From positions 5,536,583 through 5,600,582 of the forward strand of contig CM063258.1 of NCBI GenBank assembly GCA_032158295.1: DNA of 64,000 nucleotides, written 5' to 3'. Made by a program: the position numbers and the translations under genes. This DNA is from Pycnopodia helianthoides. Taxonomy: Eukaryota > Echinodermata > Asteroidea > Forcipulatida > Asteriidae. This document shows positions 63,740 to 64,000 of the stretch, one piece after another. The notes beneath the pieces were generated by a model. It searched no databases, had not been told where the DNA came from, and saw only the letters and a program-made list of their open reading frames with translations. Each line of letters opens with the position of its first letter. The first letter of the stretch is position 1.

Positions 63740-64000
63740 TATCAGTCCAGGCCTGATGCTTTGTTTTAGGGCAAGGACACCAAGGTGTGTTCGCCCCTGG
63801 TAAAGGGCATCTCTTTATTGGAGATTGTAAATTTCTAATTAAACATTTCAAGGGCACAAGCAATGACCAGGCAATGGCAATTGCCTCTTGTTTTCTATTG
63901 AAACATTTATTGGGACAAGGAATGACAGGAACATGGCAATTGCCCATTGCTTTTCTAATTGGAACATTTCAAGGGCACAGCAATGACCGAGGGCAACGAT
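63740..64000. repeat. Old dispersed repeat with 'aagggcac...caatgacc' phrases
   Basis: AACATTTCAAGGGCACAAGC / AATGACCAGGCAATGGCAAT recurs three times locally, and related pieces occur at 13425-13562, 12594-12722, 19880-20020, 21560-21690 and 53735-53830. It runs off the window edge. The class is not recognised. Confidence 0.5.

Overview
This is eukaryotic nuclear DNA. Coding sequence is broken into small exons with GT-AG introns, about three genes fill 64 kb, and most of the rest is degraded dispersed repeats. The proteins are animal. The repeat landscape (many small TTAA-flanked elements, tRNA-derived SINEs, fold-back elements, TTAGGG-type telomere-like repeats) suggests a marine invertebrate deuterostome, most likely an echinoderm such as a sea star. 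The animal assignment is firm; the phylum is an inference.

Layout. (1) 1-7038: no gene recognised; repeats only, including an 18-unit 34-bp tandem array at about 5045-5646. (2) 7039-15137, minus strand: a complete alpha-tubulin N-acetyltransferase gene (ATAT1) in about ten coding exons, from the initiator exon at 15052-15137 to a C-terminal exon ending in Arg-Pro-Trp-stop at 7039. Its third coding exon (13803-13892) is two bases short and shifts frame twice. (3) 15138-15742: a 605-bp gap between divergent start codons, a probable bidirectional promoter. (4) 15743-48132, plus strand: a complete circularly permuted GTPase gene, GNL1, with 11 coding exons that join in phase into a 610-residue protein. 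Its introns (up to 13.8 kb) hold most of the repeats, including LINE fragments at 22745-24260. (5) 48133-54176: intergenic repeats, including a 21-bp array of imperfect palindromes. (6) 54177-63514 and beyond the right edge, minus strand: the 3' part (TM4 to the C-terminus) of an SLC6-family sodium- and chloride-dependent transporter. GNL1 and this gene converge.

The three genes are not an operon and no shared pathway is visible. The most notable gene-level fact is that GNL1 and ATAT1, which lie in the same human MHC class I segment with other genes between them, are head-to-head neighbours here. That suggests an old linkage.

The repeats show their own structure. At least five families of short elements have inverted ends and sit on TTAA. 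One copy lies inside a SINE whose other copy still carries the empty TTAA site. Other notable items are a telomere-like repeat in the loop of a fold-back element inside ATAT1 intron 1, a 212-bp terminal-inverted-repeat element with a 9-bp target duplication, and a tandem array grown from a piece of a SINE. I found no CRISPR array, bacterial operon or intact autonomous transposase. Exon boundaries were assigned by hand from reading frame, splice consensus and remembered family similarity; no search was run.
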